The notes under the pieces were generated by a model, which worked only from the letters and a program-made list of their open reading frames with translations, had not been told where the DNA came from and made no database searches. Positions 11,384 through 21,973 of a stretch of 64,000 nucleotides of DNA are shown piece after piece. The translations under genes and the position numbers were made by a program. Where the stretch lies: assembly GCA_002794775.1 (NCBI GenBank), contig NBAY01000001.1, positions 2,356,001 to 2,420,000 of the forward strand, read 5' to 3'. This stretch comes from Porodaedalea pini (taxonomy: Eukaryota > Basidiomycota > Agaricomycetes > Hymenochaetales > Hymenochaetaceae). The stretch's first letter is position 1; every line of letters begins with the position of its first letter.

Positions 11384-13680
11384 ATGCCGCTCAGCCGTAT
11401 CGTTGCGGTGAACACGGTCCTTGTGACAATCTTGCGGTGCGTCCCTATTTCTCGCATCTTGCAACACAATCCCTCAGTATTGACCTAAAACTATCCATTT
11501 CGGAACTTACAGAGCCGCATTGTTTTACGCATGTTACACATACGTGCTACGCTCCGTCTACCATGACCTGCAGGCCCTCACTGGTGCTCCGTCAAAAGAC
11601 CTCACCGGTTACGATCTTGTCCGTGACGACTCTGACGCTGAGCTAGAGCTGGACGCGTTGCCAGCGCCGAACACCGCGAGGGATGGGCCCTTGCTCGCTG
11701 CTTCCTCTAGTGTCGTGACAGCTGGAGCTCGAAACAGTAATTGGAATGGAAAGGGGTGGAGCTTAAATCATTCGAGCATCGCGCGCCTGTGCTTCTCACT
11801 CTGCTTCTCCGAGAGCTGCGCCATGTTCTTGCTTTTTATGTGCCAAGAGGTAAACCTGCTTGATTCGAGGTATGTACTCATGATTCCTTGAAACCCAGCC
11901 AGCCTTGCCGCCTATAAATGAACGGAACCAAGCTAACTGCTGTGTGGAACGTAATACACAGGAGCCGAATGCTCAACTGGCGAATATCACTTTTCTTGGT
12001 GTTAACGATGATCCTCCTCGCAATTCCTTTGTCTCAGAACTTTCTCCTGACTTACGAATCTCCATTTGGTACGTCTGAGGAATATCAAACTCAAACTCCC
12101 TCTTTGCTTTGCCTGACCACATTGTGCATTGTGCATACTTAGGGCATCTGTCCCGAAGTCGTTCAATACCGGCGCGCATCATGATGGCGCTCATCCCCTA
12201 CTCGTTCTATCTCTTCGCGCTCTCGTTGATCCCGCTCCCAGAAGGTCTCTCGACAACGAACCCAAATTTGGTATCGGCAGCGCTCTCGCGCCTGATCGTC
12301 CTTGGAACGTTCATTATTGGACTTCTCTCAGGGCTCGGTGCTGCGCGGAATGCCTGGGACTTCATGCCGGTTTTCTCGCGGACGCGACGGTGCGTAGTTT
12401 TGATGATAGGATCATGTCGAATGGACTAATGTGATTGGGCGTGTGCATCGGACATGATGATAGAAGGGTGCCGACGGAGCAGGAGATACGAACTGCAGAG
12501 CAGGCACTGGAGAGGATTCGGAACGATGTGCTGGTGCGTAGGAAGGAGGAGGGAAGGCTGCAAGGCACGAAGGTATTTAATGCCTTATTTCTTGTCCTCG
12601 AGCGAGTGACAGCTGATTCGATTGAATCTTTCTGTATGAGCTCAGACGATGGAGACCTCGTCTTGGATGTCGAGAGTGGCATCTAGCATTACAGGCAGTT
12701 CAGGTACATCTTTTCATCTCTGTCTGTCCATGTAGGACAAAGCTAATGCCCCCTTCGTGATGTAGAGCTCACCTCGATCCAGCGTGAGATCACCGGTTTG
12801 CTGGCGCTCGAATACCAAATGGACCGAAATTTAGAAGAGCTGCGGAGCCTGTACACCAGTTCGCGGTACAATCGGACGCTGCAAGGGAGGGTATTTCAGT
12901 GGGCCGGACGGTTGTTCGCGTTGTACTGCGTTTTTAGGACGCTGAGTGTAAGCCGACCTTCTCCTATCTTCAGCTCGTAGCTGAATTCTCTTTCTTGTTC
13001 ACGTAGTGCATCATCAACATACTCGCTCCCTTCCGCTCCGCACGCACGGACCTCTCAAGCAGCGAAGCGACCAAATCTTCATATCCAGACCTCATCGCTC
13101 ACCTCCTAACGTACCTTTTCTCGCTGCTACCCTTCGTGCACCTCAGCGTGGAAGATATCTCAGCGATCGCCCGACAGGTCAGCTTGGGACTTGTCGGGAT
13201 TATTATCTTGAGCAGCGTACGCTTCGTGCTTAGAGCGGTTTCGAGGGTGAGTGTATTCCCTGCGACTCAAAACACGAGTCTGGACCTAAGAGATGCTGAG
13301 GCGGATAACGCTATGGTATAGATATTGAAGATTACGAGCCAGAATCTGGGCGCTTCATTACTCCTACTCATCCTGGCCCAACTCATGGTAAGCTTCGCTT
13401 TTACACACCTTTCAAACCTTCTCAAGTTGATGAACTATCTTTTTCATCTCGTCAGGGCACGTATTTGATCTCCACGCTCGTGCAGCTTCGCACAGCATTC
13501 CCTCCAGAAAATCCGAACTCGAACTCAAACGTGTTCTCGACATTACCTGCATACGAAGTGTTTGGCGCAGCCTTCGATTACTCATACCTTCTCTCTGCGT
13601 TTGCAACCGGTGCGTATCTGTGGATCGACGAGCGGATAAACGGAGGAAGCTCAAAACTCGGTGAGCGAGCTCGGTTCTGA
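11384..13680 (+). CDS. Golgi pH regulator (GPHR) family anion channel
   Basis: Ten exons: 11384-11436, 11513-11869, 11962-12068, 12143-12389, 12464-12572, 12646-12703, 12766-12947, 13007-13246, 13322-13387, 13456-13680. Phases all agree, giving 547 aa. There are several hydrophobic helices at both ends. The conserved core reads IIGLLSGLGAARNAWDF, then a charged coiled stretch, SWMSRVASSIT, LQGRVFQWAGRLFALYCVFR, and a last membrane pair ending GTYLISTLVQLR. This is the domain order of GPHR/GTG proteins (GPHR_N plus ABA_GPCR), which act as Golgi or ER anion channels. The last intron is uncertain: a donor at 13661 (CTCG then GTGAGC) and acceptor at 13745 would replace the end with DDV and stop at 13757. 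The gene converges on the GH78 gene. Confidence 0.88.
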
Positions 13681-13844
13681 CCTATCGCCTATCTCCGAAA
13701 ACTGAAGCTGACTTTAATCAACTCCCACATTCTGTGACCTCGACAGACGATGTATAGACTAGAATGTACAATTAAGACATCCGAAGTCCTCATTCGTGAT
13801 GCGCGTGAAAGAATTCTTAAACAAAAAAGAATAGAATCCTTTTT

Positions 13845-16235
13845 TTAACTCGTTGAGATCGCATGACTTCCTCCGCTGACGGTGATAGTCGTTGCCTCGC
13901 TGCCACTTGACATCTTCACCACCTTCCCATCCACCTTGACCGTCTTCCCGGACCCAGGAGGCAGCGTCACCGTGCCGGTTGTCCCTTTCGGTGTGTCGAC
14001 GCTGATTTTGATATTCTCCCCCGACAACTTCCACGAAGCGCCAAACCAGCCGAGCGGCGTCTCGAAGCCACCCTCGGCGGCGGAGAGCCCAGAGCTGTGC
14101 GGCGCAAGCGTCCAGTTTTGACCTTGAGGTGTTGTGATCTGCAGCCCAAGCACGTAGTAGGTCAGTGCGGACGTGGGGCCGGTGCTCCAGCCATGCGCAT
14201 GCGAGGTGTAGGCGGAGTCGTAGTTGTACCCGTCGTACGAGCGGTATCTGCAGACAAACATCAATAAGAGGTGATATGAAAGACGTCCTTGAGTTGTAAT
14301 ACGGAAAGTGACGTGCCCGAGCGAGCCGTTAGCGGTATATCCTTCGAGCAAAGTCGACCGAACGCTGAGGTTGGTGTAGAGCATATAACCCCACTCGCGG
14401 CGCAACAAATCCATCGCGCGGTCATCATTCCCTGATACGAAATGCGCCTGGAGTTCAAAACCGCCAATGAACGGCGAGATCGTGTCCGGGAGCTCGGGCG
14501 CGACCGCACCCAACTCATTCCAATTCTTCTCGAGCCCCGCACTAATCGAGTCTGCCTGCGAAGCGTTCTGCGTGAGGTTGAAGAGCACCGCGAAGGAGTT
14601 AGCGTCCTGCGGGCAAAGCGTCGTCGTGTCGTTGTCGCGGTACATGCCGAGCGACTCGACCCAGAAGACGTCGTTGAATGCGGATTTGACAGTCGTCGCG
14701 TTTGCGGAGTAGGCAGTAGCGAGCGAGGTATCGTTCAGGTGTGTGGCGAGGTCTGCGCTGTCTGTGAGAACCTGCGACCGAAATGGGTGTTATTATGAAA
14801 CTCGGAGAATAACGTAGACGAGGACGTGAAACGCACCTTGTAGAAAATGGCATTGCCTTCTGCGTTGATCCCTCCACCACCGAGACGCGCCCAATCACGC
14901 AGGCCTGTTATATTTATTAGTCCAGAGGGTGTGGCTTTGCCCTCCAAGTACTGCACGGCCTTCGTCTAGCAAATTGACGAATGGTACGAACCCATGGTAA
15001 GTATCTAAAACAGTCTAAGAGAGTGTGCACACCACGACTTACGTAGTTCGTCCATACTGTCTGCAGCCAATCCACATCGCCCGAGTACAGATAGTAATTA
15101 TGCGTACCAATGAGCGTCCAAGCGTGGTAAGTGTCGCTGCCCAGCTGGCTGAGGGGTGGGCCGCTCTCCGGCAATGCACCCGTCACAGGGTTGATGTTCG
15201 CGAACATGGTTGAGAGCGCGTTTTTAACCGGAAGCAGGTCGTTCGTGCTAACGAATGCAGTAGGGACGGCAATACCCATGTCACCTGGAGTGAATGTATT
15301 GGTCTATAGGAAATTAATGGAAATATCTTTGACTGCTTGCCTGGCCAGACAGCTCTGTCTCTCTTCGCACCATCGACAATTATCGGGCCCGCCACGCCAA
15401 GTGTCGCATTGTTTGCCCAGCCTTAGAAGAATTCACCCAGACTAATCAACTTTGATTTCCAAGGGACATACCAGGAGAAGAAACGACAGGGATCTGCCTT
15501 CCTGTATTCAATGGAACGACGTTAGTCTGCACGGTATACGCGCCAGCATACCACAGCTTCGTAAGGAAATCCGAATCGCCATACACTATGTCCTTCGCGG
15601 AGAAGTAGCCTGCATAGTCGCGCATATTCTCTATATGAGGCGAGAACGAGATCTCGCAGGTGATGTTGCTGATGGTAATTGCGTCGGCAGCGTCAGAAAC
15701 GATTGTAAGGTAGCGAAAGCCGCCGCGGAGACGCTCGGCCGGCTGCGTCCAGAGTCCAGACATGAGTGGGGCACTCACAAGCTCGACGCCATCGTAGGAA
15801 GTACTCGGCGTGGGGTAGGTTGAGTCATCAGAAGCAAGAGGTCTAACGTACACGGGCGACTCAGAGAAGGAAAGCGAGAAGGCACTGTTCTCGGAAGATG
15901 GGGAAAGCTTCATGGTGATCAAACCACCAACCTGGATGAAATCTCATTGTCAGTAGTAAGCACATATGTGAGGAACCCGACTGACTAACTTCTATTCCAA
16001 AATCCAATGAGACATAGGAGCCGCTGCCGTTGAGCGTAGACTCGCCCGAGTCCGAAAGCAGGTTTTCCACATTTGAATTTGAACCGAGGGCCTTGAAGAC
16101 GGCAGCCGGACGGACGACTCTAGACTTCGGCGCGTAGTTGAATGCGTCCCAGGACCCGCTCGGGGCAGAGGCGAGGGACAGACCAGCATAGAGACATATC
16201 GCGAGGAGTGTCTTGCGGACTTCAAAAGTCGTCAT
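13845..16235 (-). CDS. Secreted alpha-L-rhamnosidase (GH78 family)
   Basis: Exons 16235-15990, 15931-15472, 15421-15341, 15284-15043, 14965-14837 and 14771-13845. The start MTTFEVRKTLLAICLYAGLS gives a signal peptide ending near ASA; an in-frame Met at 16246 is an alternative. The catalytic (alpha/alpha)6 region contains DGAKRDRAVWPGD, the signature with the acidic residues of GH78, and later SYDGYNYDSAYTSHAHGWS. A beta-sandwich tail follows (LPPGSGKTVKVDG). Expected action is cleavage of terminal alpha-L-rhamnose from plant polysaccharides and glycosides outside the cell. The exon 3 donor is GC (CAG then GCAAGC at 15340). A second GC-AG intron at 14316-14248 would remove 23 residues and join GSLG to YRSYDG, giving 589 instead of 612 aa. 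I favour that version. Confidence 0.88.
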
Positions 16236-17000
16236 CGTTGACTGCATCCGCGGAGCCAGTTTCTCCCCCGGCACGCTTTATATGCAGATTCTTCATCATA
16301 TTCGCGTCTTCACGAGCCGTGAACGCTAACCTCTGACCGCAAACGAAGCTGCGCGATTCCGTCACGGGACCGCGAAATAGAGATGGCGGGCCGGGAGAGG
16401 AAGGACGCGTGATGACAACGACGCGCCTTCGAGCGTCCTGGGCCGCGTTCTTGAGCGGTCAGCGCTCAACATACTGATGATAACAGTGCCGGTGTCGGTC
16501 CAGCTTGTCGCCTTCTTCCTAGAGCCTATCAATACATTAATATTGGCAGCAATAATCGGCAAATGATATCAAGGCTCATGGCGGAGGGTTACAAATTACT
16601 TCGGCATTGCATGTAGACCGAATATCGGTCCAAGAGACTGATACATGCTGCACTAAGAACCATGTCAACGAGAACGTCGCTGAGACCCGCTGGCAATTGA
16701 ACTTTGAATGTCCTCGGGTTGGCTGGTGGAAACTGTCATGCTTCCTGCAGACGATACTCTGAGTCAGGCGGCTCATCCGAGAAGAATGTTGAGTTTAACA
16801 TATAGCAGATTTCCGGCAGATCTAGAAGTCTTTTACCAGACCATAGAGAGGTGTGTAAATGCAAGAATAGACTCGGAGACGGATTCCTCGGCAGCGGTAC
16901 GTTCAGCTTTCACGCATCTTAGAACCATACATAAACATTTGTACTCCATAATGTTGTCATCGAAGAGAGTTTTTGTCCTGTTTCTTTAGTGAGCGCAACA
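16236..17000. other. Intergenic, promoter side of the GH78 gene
   Basis: No gene recognised. An ATTAATATT motif lies near 16535. Confidence 0.4.
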
Positions 17001-18030
17001 TAACGTGTCTTGAACTTGATGGCAGCAAAGGCGATCTTAATATTGAACCGACGAAGGCCCTTTTGCCCACAGCCACTTGCTCTCTTACTCCCATCATCCC
17101 ACCGTGGGAAAGTGAGACCCTCTCCCTACAGTCTACAACACGTTTTGTGTGCTCGTCATCGGCCCATCCGATCCTCTCGATGTCTCCCAGTCGCTCCATC
17201 CTCTGCTTCAATCTCGTACTTGATCGCATTCTGACAGCGATCGTACAGCTTCACGCATCCGTGGTGACTCCTTTGTGTCGCCCCCCATCCCTATGCCTTC
17301 GCACCGTCCCTCCTGTCCGCCGACAACACAATCACAAGCACCGCTCTAAGCGCTCCTTACACCGCCGCCGAGCTTGACAAGCTTGCGAGTTTGTCATTTG
17401 CATTATCGATTACCGACAGGCCATCCTCGCCCACCAACGTATTAAGTCTTCATCGACTCCATCAACAGCTTCTTCCCCTATGTCAGTGGAATTCATCACC
17501 GACCCGCCCCTGGCCCCGGCAGACCCCTCACTCTCGCCGCCGCCATCATTACTTTTTCTCTCTCCACCACCTCGCCCAGCGACGCCTCCGTCCATCTCCT
17601 TCCGCGCTTCGACGTCTCAGAGGCCTCGCCCTGGCCAACAGATATTACATCCACCAGCCGCACCCCAGGCGTATGGGCCGGCAACCACCCAGTTTCGCCC
17701 ACTCCCCCGTCCAGCGCCCTCTGGCCCATTGGCCCCCTCATCACACCTTCACCGTATCCCAGCCTTTCCCCTGTCGCCTCCCCCAGTTCCCCCTACGCGA
17801 CTTACCATTCGTGCGTTGTCACATAGCACTTCTTCCCGTGCCCACCATGTCTCTCCACCACCCCTTCCACCCCTTACTTTACGTCACTCTTCACCCATTA
17901 GACAGACTGACGTTTCTACTCTACCTCCCCCCCTCCCACCACTCAATCCCCCCGGCCGTCCACGCCGCCATAACTATTCACTAAAGCCTGTTACCGGCCC
18001 TCCTTCCCTTTCCAATTTCCCTCGCTAGTT
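17000..18030 (+). other. Pyrimidine-rich block with long overlapping open frames
   Basis: The plus strand is strongly C/T-rich for about 1 kb. Because of this, long frames stay open (17391-17984 and 17480-18028), giving proline/serine/histidine-rich translations with no family motif. I regard these as composition artefacts rather than a confirmed gene. A leader or decayed internal region of a transposon is possible. Confidence 0.45.
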
Positions 18031-18124
18031 TTCTTTTCACGCTAGCCATATTATGTTTTGGTTCCTTGTATATGAGCATGTAGTGCAGAGTAGTGCAATA
18101 TTATAAACCCACAGCCACCATCAG

Positions 18125-18205
18125 AAATGACAAATTCTGACAAATTCTGACAAATTCTGACTAAAATTTGTCAGAATTAGTCACTATTAGTCACTATTAA
18201 TCAGC
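18125..18205. repeat. Short tandem repeats around GACAAATTCT and TAGTCACTAT
   Basis: GACAAATTCT occurs three times in direct succession from about 18128 (partly echoed inverted as TTTGTCAGAATT). It is followed by two copies of TAGTCACTAT. A C-run follows at about 18230-18243. Confidence 0.75.
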
Positions 18206-18261
18206 CTTCTCTCCGCCGCTTTTGCACCTGCACCCCCCCCCCCAAAGCGGCAACTACAGCT

Positions 18262-18370
18262 GCAGATTACAAAACACCCTCAAACCGGCATCTCACAGAT
18301 CACTCAAACCGGCAACTCTGCAAATCGCTCAAACCGGCAACTCTGCAGATCACTCAAAGCGGCAGCATAC
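18262..18370 (+). repeat. Tandem repeat, ~27-30 bp unit (CAAACCGGCAACTCTGCA)
   Basis: Three to five diverged copies of TCAAACCGGCAACTCTGCA separated by AGATCAC-type spacers. There is no coding support. Confidence 0.7.
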
Positions 18371-18411
18371 ACACAACACTTTGAACTCAAACAACCCATT
18401 TCTCACTTGAA

Positions 18412-18700
18412 CAAAATCGGAAAAATCATTTAAAAATTAAATCTAATTAGAAATTTAATGTGCCATCTTCCTCACGAGTATTGGTGCATAAATTGCCACA
18501 TCACATCAACTAATTTGAGCTTTCCTGATGATGCATGAATAGATTGCTTACTTTGCTATCAAACAAAATCAGAAAAATCATTAAAAATTTAAATCTAATT
18601 AGAAATTTAATAGGCCATCTTCCCCATGAGTATTGGTGTATAAATTGCCACATCACATCAACTAATTTGAGCTTTCTTGATGATGAAAAAATAGTTTGCA
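18412..18700. repeat. Tandem duplication of a ~145-bp AT-rich unit
   Basis: Two adjacent copies begin with AACAAAATCGGAAAAATCAT and AACAAAATCAGAAAAATCAT. Both include CTAATTAGAAATTTAAT, CCATCTTCC, TGCCACATCACATCAACTAA and TTTGAGCTTTC. They differ at scattered positions, so the duplication is not recent. Confidence 0.8.
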
Positions 18701-19785
18701 TATAAAAGACAGCAAAGGACCTTTATGGAAGGCACCTAGGTAGTATCAACACTTGAGCCCACAAGACAGACAGGACAAAACAATCTTTGTTACTGTCAGA
18801 TAGACTAAGGCAACAAAGGCATTAGAAAGGGTTCAAATAGAAAGGATTATATAATATGAACTATACAGTACCAGTCTGAAAGGAATCCATTGAGAATTGC
18901 TCTTGGAATATATAACTCAGCATTTGCATGCTGAAGGATCACTTGACTCAGTGCAAGTGTGTATAAGCATCAGACAAGTTCACATTAGCTTCTGATGGGT
19001 TGGGGAGTGAAGAGGATATGAAAAGGACATAAATAGAATGTAACATGCCCTGCTCCAAAGATCTCGAGGCTATGCTGCCACTAAGTTTTGGGCTCAGATT
19101 TGGTCTTCAGGCTCAGACTCAGTATATTTGCCAGACTTGGCACTTAGGCTCAGACTTGGCATGATCATGAGACTCGGCACTTAGACTCAGACTTGGCATG
19201 GTCATGATGTAGACTCGGTATCATGGTGTAGACTCAGTACTCCAAGTCATGACACAACATCCAGACAGTTGGTGTCATGTCAGCTGTGGTAAGAATGCTC
19301 TGGCAGGCTTACACTTTATATTATATTAGGACTCACTCCAATGGATGTCCCAAGGAAAAATAAGGTGATACATAAAGCTGAGAACATAGGAGCATAACTT
19401 GCAGCCAGACTGAAGATTGCAGTGAAGTACAATATAAGGTTGAAAGCAGTACTCTGAGTGAGTAAGTCAGAGCCTCTAGAGAAAAAGTCAGCAAGGGAAA
19501 TCTTTGTTTAAGCATTGAATTCCTACATGATCCTCATTGTACAGCACTGAGCATCATTCCAGAAAACATTGAGGAAAAGAGATCTACAATATGGCTGTCT
19601 ATAACTGTAGAAGTTGCAAGTTAAGCAGAAATGTGCAGGAACAAAAGAAAAGATTGTACATATTAGTCATAAGCTTACTACACCTGTCCTTACACATGGG
19701 CAACTGACATAATGTGACAACCAATATTGTATTTAGTGGGGCTTTGGTGTAATTAGAATTTCACAATAAAATTCAAGTTTCTTCC
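18701..19785. other. AT-rich intergenic DNA with degenerate GACTCAGACTTGGCA repeats
   Basis: Between about 19080 and 19240 the words CAGACTTGGCA, GACTCGG and CATGATCATG recur irregularly. This resembles decayed LTR or other repeat DNA, but I could not find paired ends or a target-site duplication. No gene seen. Confidence 0.4.
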
Positions 19786-19794
19786 AGACAGACT

Positions 19795-19912
19795 AAGATA
19801 ATACAGGTGGGTGTAAGTGAAGGCTAAGTCATGTGCACCAGTTTGGCTGGGAGTTGCTGCATAAAGCTTGCACATGACTCAGCCATCACTTACACCCACC
19901 TGTATATTATCT
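19795..19912. mobile_element. MITE-like hairpin with ~43-bp terminal inverted repeats
   Basis: GATAATACAGGTGGGTGTAA near the left end is matched by the reverse complement TTACACCCACCTGTATATTATC on the right. The complementarity continues inward through AGTCATGTGCA and TGCACATGACT with a few mismatches. The loop is about 35 bp and codes for nothing. I saw no clear target-site duplication. Confidence 0.65.
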
Positions 19913-19961
19913 GTAGAACTCAGATAAAGTCAGAATAAATATGAGCACTGTGTTTAAACCC

Positions 19962-20126
19962 AAGTCCTGGCGAAGCTAGGATGGATCTAAATATTGCATT
20001 TAAAAAAACAAGTCCTGGCAAAGCCAGGATGGATCTAAGCATTGCGTTTAAAAAAACAAGTCCCGGCAAAGCCGGGATGGATCCAAGCACTGCGTTTGAA
20101 GCAAAGTCCCGGCTTCGCCGGGACTT
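19962..20126 (+). repeat. 48-bp tandem repeat with a palindromic GC core
   Basis: Units start with AAGTCC at 19962, 20010, 20058 and 20104 (spacing 48, 48, 46). Each contains an inverted pair such as GTCCCGGC and GCCGGGA. In the last unit it becomes a perfect palindrome, AGTCCCGGCTTCGCCGGGACT. The unit is 16 codons, so a frame stays open across it (19981-20178), but no protein family is suggested. The array ends about 155 bp before the eEF1B gamma start codon. Confidence 0.85.
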
Positions 20127-20281
20127 CAGCTGGTGTTTTCCGAGTCAAAGATTCAAGCTTGTCGCGTGCCAGATCTAGTTACATAAGCATGCCCTTAACC
20201 ACTAGTGAAGAAATTTGACTCGCCACGTCTTGTTCTCCCCCTTCATCCATCTCTCATCCTTGTTCCGCGTATTCTCAGAAA

Positions 20282-21973
20282 ATGTCTGTTGGAACTCTCT
20301 GGACTATTCCACAGCAGCCGCAGGGATTATACGTATGTCATCCTATGAAATCTGAAGATCGTTTCGCGTTCAACTCGCATGTGTACTAGATTCGTGCTGC
20401 TGCCGCCGTCGGTGGGCTCCAGATCGACGTCCCCGAATCCTATACCCACTTTCAGGACAACAAAAAGCCCGAGTTCCTCTCGAAGTTCCCTCACGGGAAG
20501 ATTCCTGCATGGGAGGGCAAGGATGGTTTCCTGCTCACCGAATCATATCCCATCGGCCGCTACGGTGAGTATATCTGTTCGTGTTGTATGCGCATATACC
20601 TAGCGCGATCATCGAGATGAGAAGTATCACACCATTTCAGTTATCCCTGTCTTAATCATCTTGTCGAGACCTTGAAATTCTGAATCTTTCCCGTCACCTT
20701 GCATGTTTTTTCCCCCTTGAGTCGTTGACTAACTTTGATTGCACCTTTGATAGTTGCATCGTTGGCACCCAACTCGGGGCTGCTGGGTACCTCGCCGCAG
20801 GAGGCAGCATTGGTCGACCAGTGGGCATATTTTGCCGGGACGGAGCTCTGGCCCAACATTTTACTGGTCCACCAGCTCGTAAGGGGAGTGCTTACCCCTT
20901 ACAACAAACCTGTATGTCGTCTCTTTATTTATTCTCATGCGCAGACTCCTTACGCAAGGCACAGATCCATCAACACTTTAACGAACGAGCGATTCGCGGT
21001 TTCAAAACTCTGAACACCGTTCTTGCGTCCCGTACCTTCCTCGTAGGCGAACGCCTTACCCTTGCCGATCTCGTAGTTTCCGGCATTCTTTGTGCAGCTT
21101 TCGCTGTAAACTTTGACGCGGAGCTCCGTGCACAACTTCCTCACGTTGTTCGATACTTCGAGACTGTTGTCAACCAGCCGAAGGTGAAGGAGGTTTTCGA
21201 TGAGCCGGTGTACGTTGAGAAAGCGCTTCAATACGTGCCTCCGCCGAAAGAGAAGAAGGAGCCCAAGGCTGAGGAGAAAAAGGCTGAGAAGAAGGCTGAG
21301 AAGAAGCCGAAGAAGGTGGAGGATGACGATGAGGAGGATGACAAGCCTTTTGTCGAGGAGCCTAAAGCAAAGAACCCGCTCGACTTGCTTCCGAAGTCGA
21401 ACTTTAACCTGGAGGACTGGAAACGCGCTTACTCCAACATGGACACTCGTGGCCCCGGAGGCTCGCTTGAGTGGTTCTACGACAAGTTCGTGTCTTTATA
21501 CTTTGGTCCCTCGTCTGTTACTTACTGTTTTTATGTAATAGATTCGACAAGGAGGGTTTCTCTGTCTGGCGTGTCGACTTTAAGTACCCCGAGGAGTTGA
21601 CATTGACGTTTATGTCGTCGAACCAGATCGGTGGCTTCTTCAACCGTCTGGAGGCGTCGCGTAAATACCTTTTTGGCTCCGTGGGCGTGCTCGGAACGAA
21701 CAACGACTCGCTCATCAGCGGTGCGCTCATCCTCCGTGGGCCGGATGCCAAGCCCGTCGTCGAGGTCGCACCGGACTGGGAGTCGTACGAGCTCAAGAAG
21801 CTCGATCTCAGCAATCCCGAGGACAAGGCATTCTTCGAAGCGGCGCTCGCATGGGATTTGGAGATTGACGGCAAGAAATGGGTGGACGGCAAGAACGTAA
21901 GTCTCCTTTCAACGATTGCTATAGAGGTTGAACAGATACTGATATGTCACCTTTTTTTCTCTAGTTCAAGTAA
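20282..21973 (+). CDS. Translation elongation factor 1B, gamma subunit
   Basis: Exons 20282-20332, 20390-20564, 20754-20911, 20959-21485, 21542-21896 and 21965-21973 (1275 nt, 424 aa). Residues 1-80 form a thioredoxin-like GST-N domain (FLSKFPHGKIPAWEG). About 90-210 form a GST-C domain (ASRTFLVGERLTLADLVVSG). A lysine/glutamate-rich hinge follows (KKAEKKAEKKPKK), then the conserved EF1G C-terminal domain (NFNLEDWKRAYSNMDTRGP to WVDGKNFK). The subunit anchors the guanine-exchange complex that recharges eEF1A during protein synthesis. The last exon is only 9 nt (Phe-Lys-stop), which fits the conserved GKNFK end. The exon 4 start could also be 20967. It is the yeast CAM1/TEF4 counterpart. Confidence 0.95.

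Noticed and set aside
14248..14316. Treating the whole last GH78 exon as uninterrupted
   Set aside because: The 69-nt segment is open in frame, but its removal by a GC-AG splice restores a better family-like join (GSLG to YRSYDG); kept as an alternative, not as the preferred reading.
16973..18028. Three overlapping Pro/Ser/His-rich frames
   Set aside because: They overlap in different frames in a C/T-rich block, as expected from composition; no motif supports one over another.
19059..19260. Possible solo LTR
   Set aside because: Repeated GACTCAG/CTTGGCA words but no matched ends, primer-binding site or target-site duplication could be found.
19981..20178. 65-aa frame across the 48-bp repeats
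   Set aside because: The unit length (16 codons) keeps it open; it lacks protein-family support and sits in repeat DNA.
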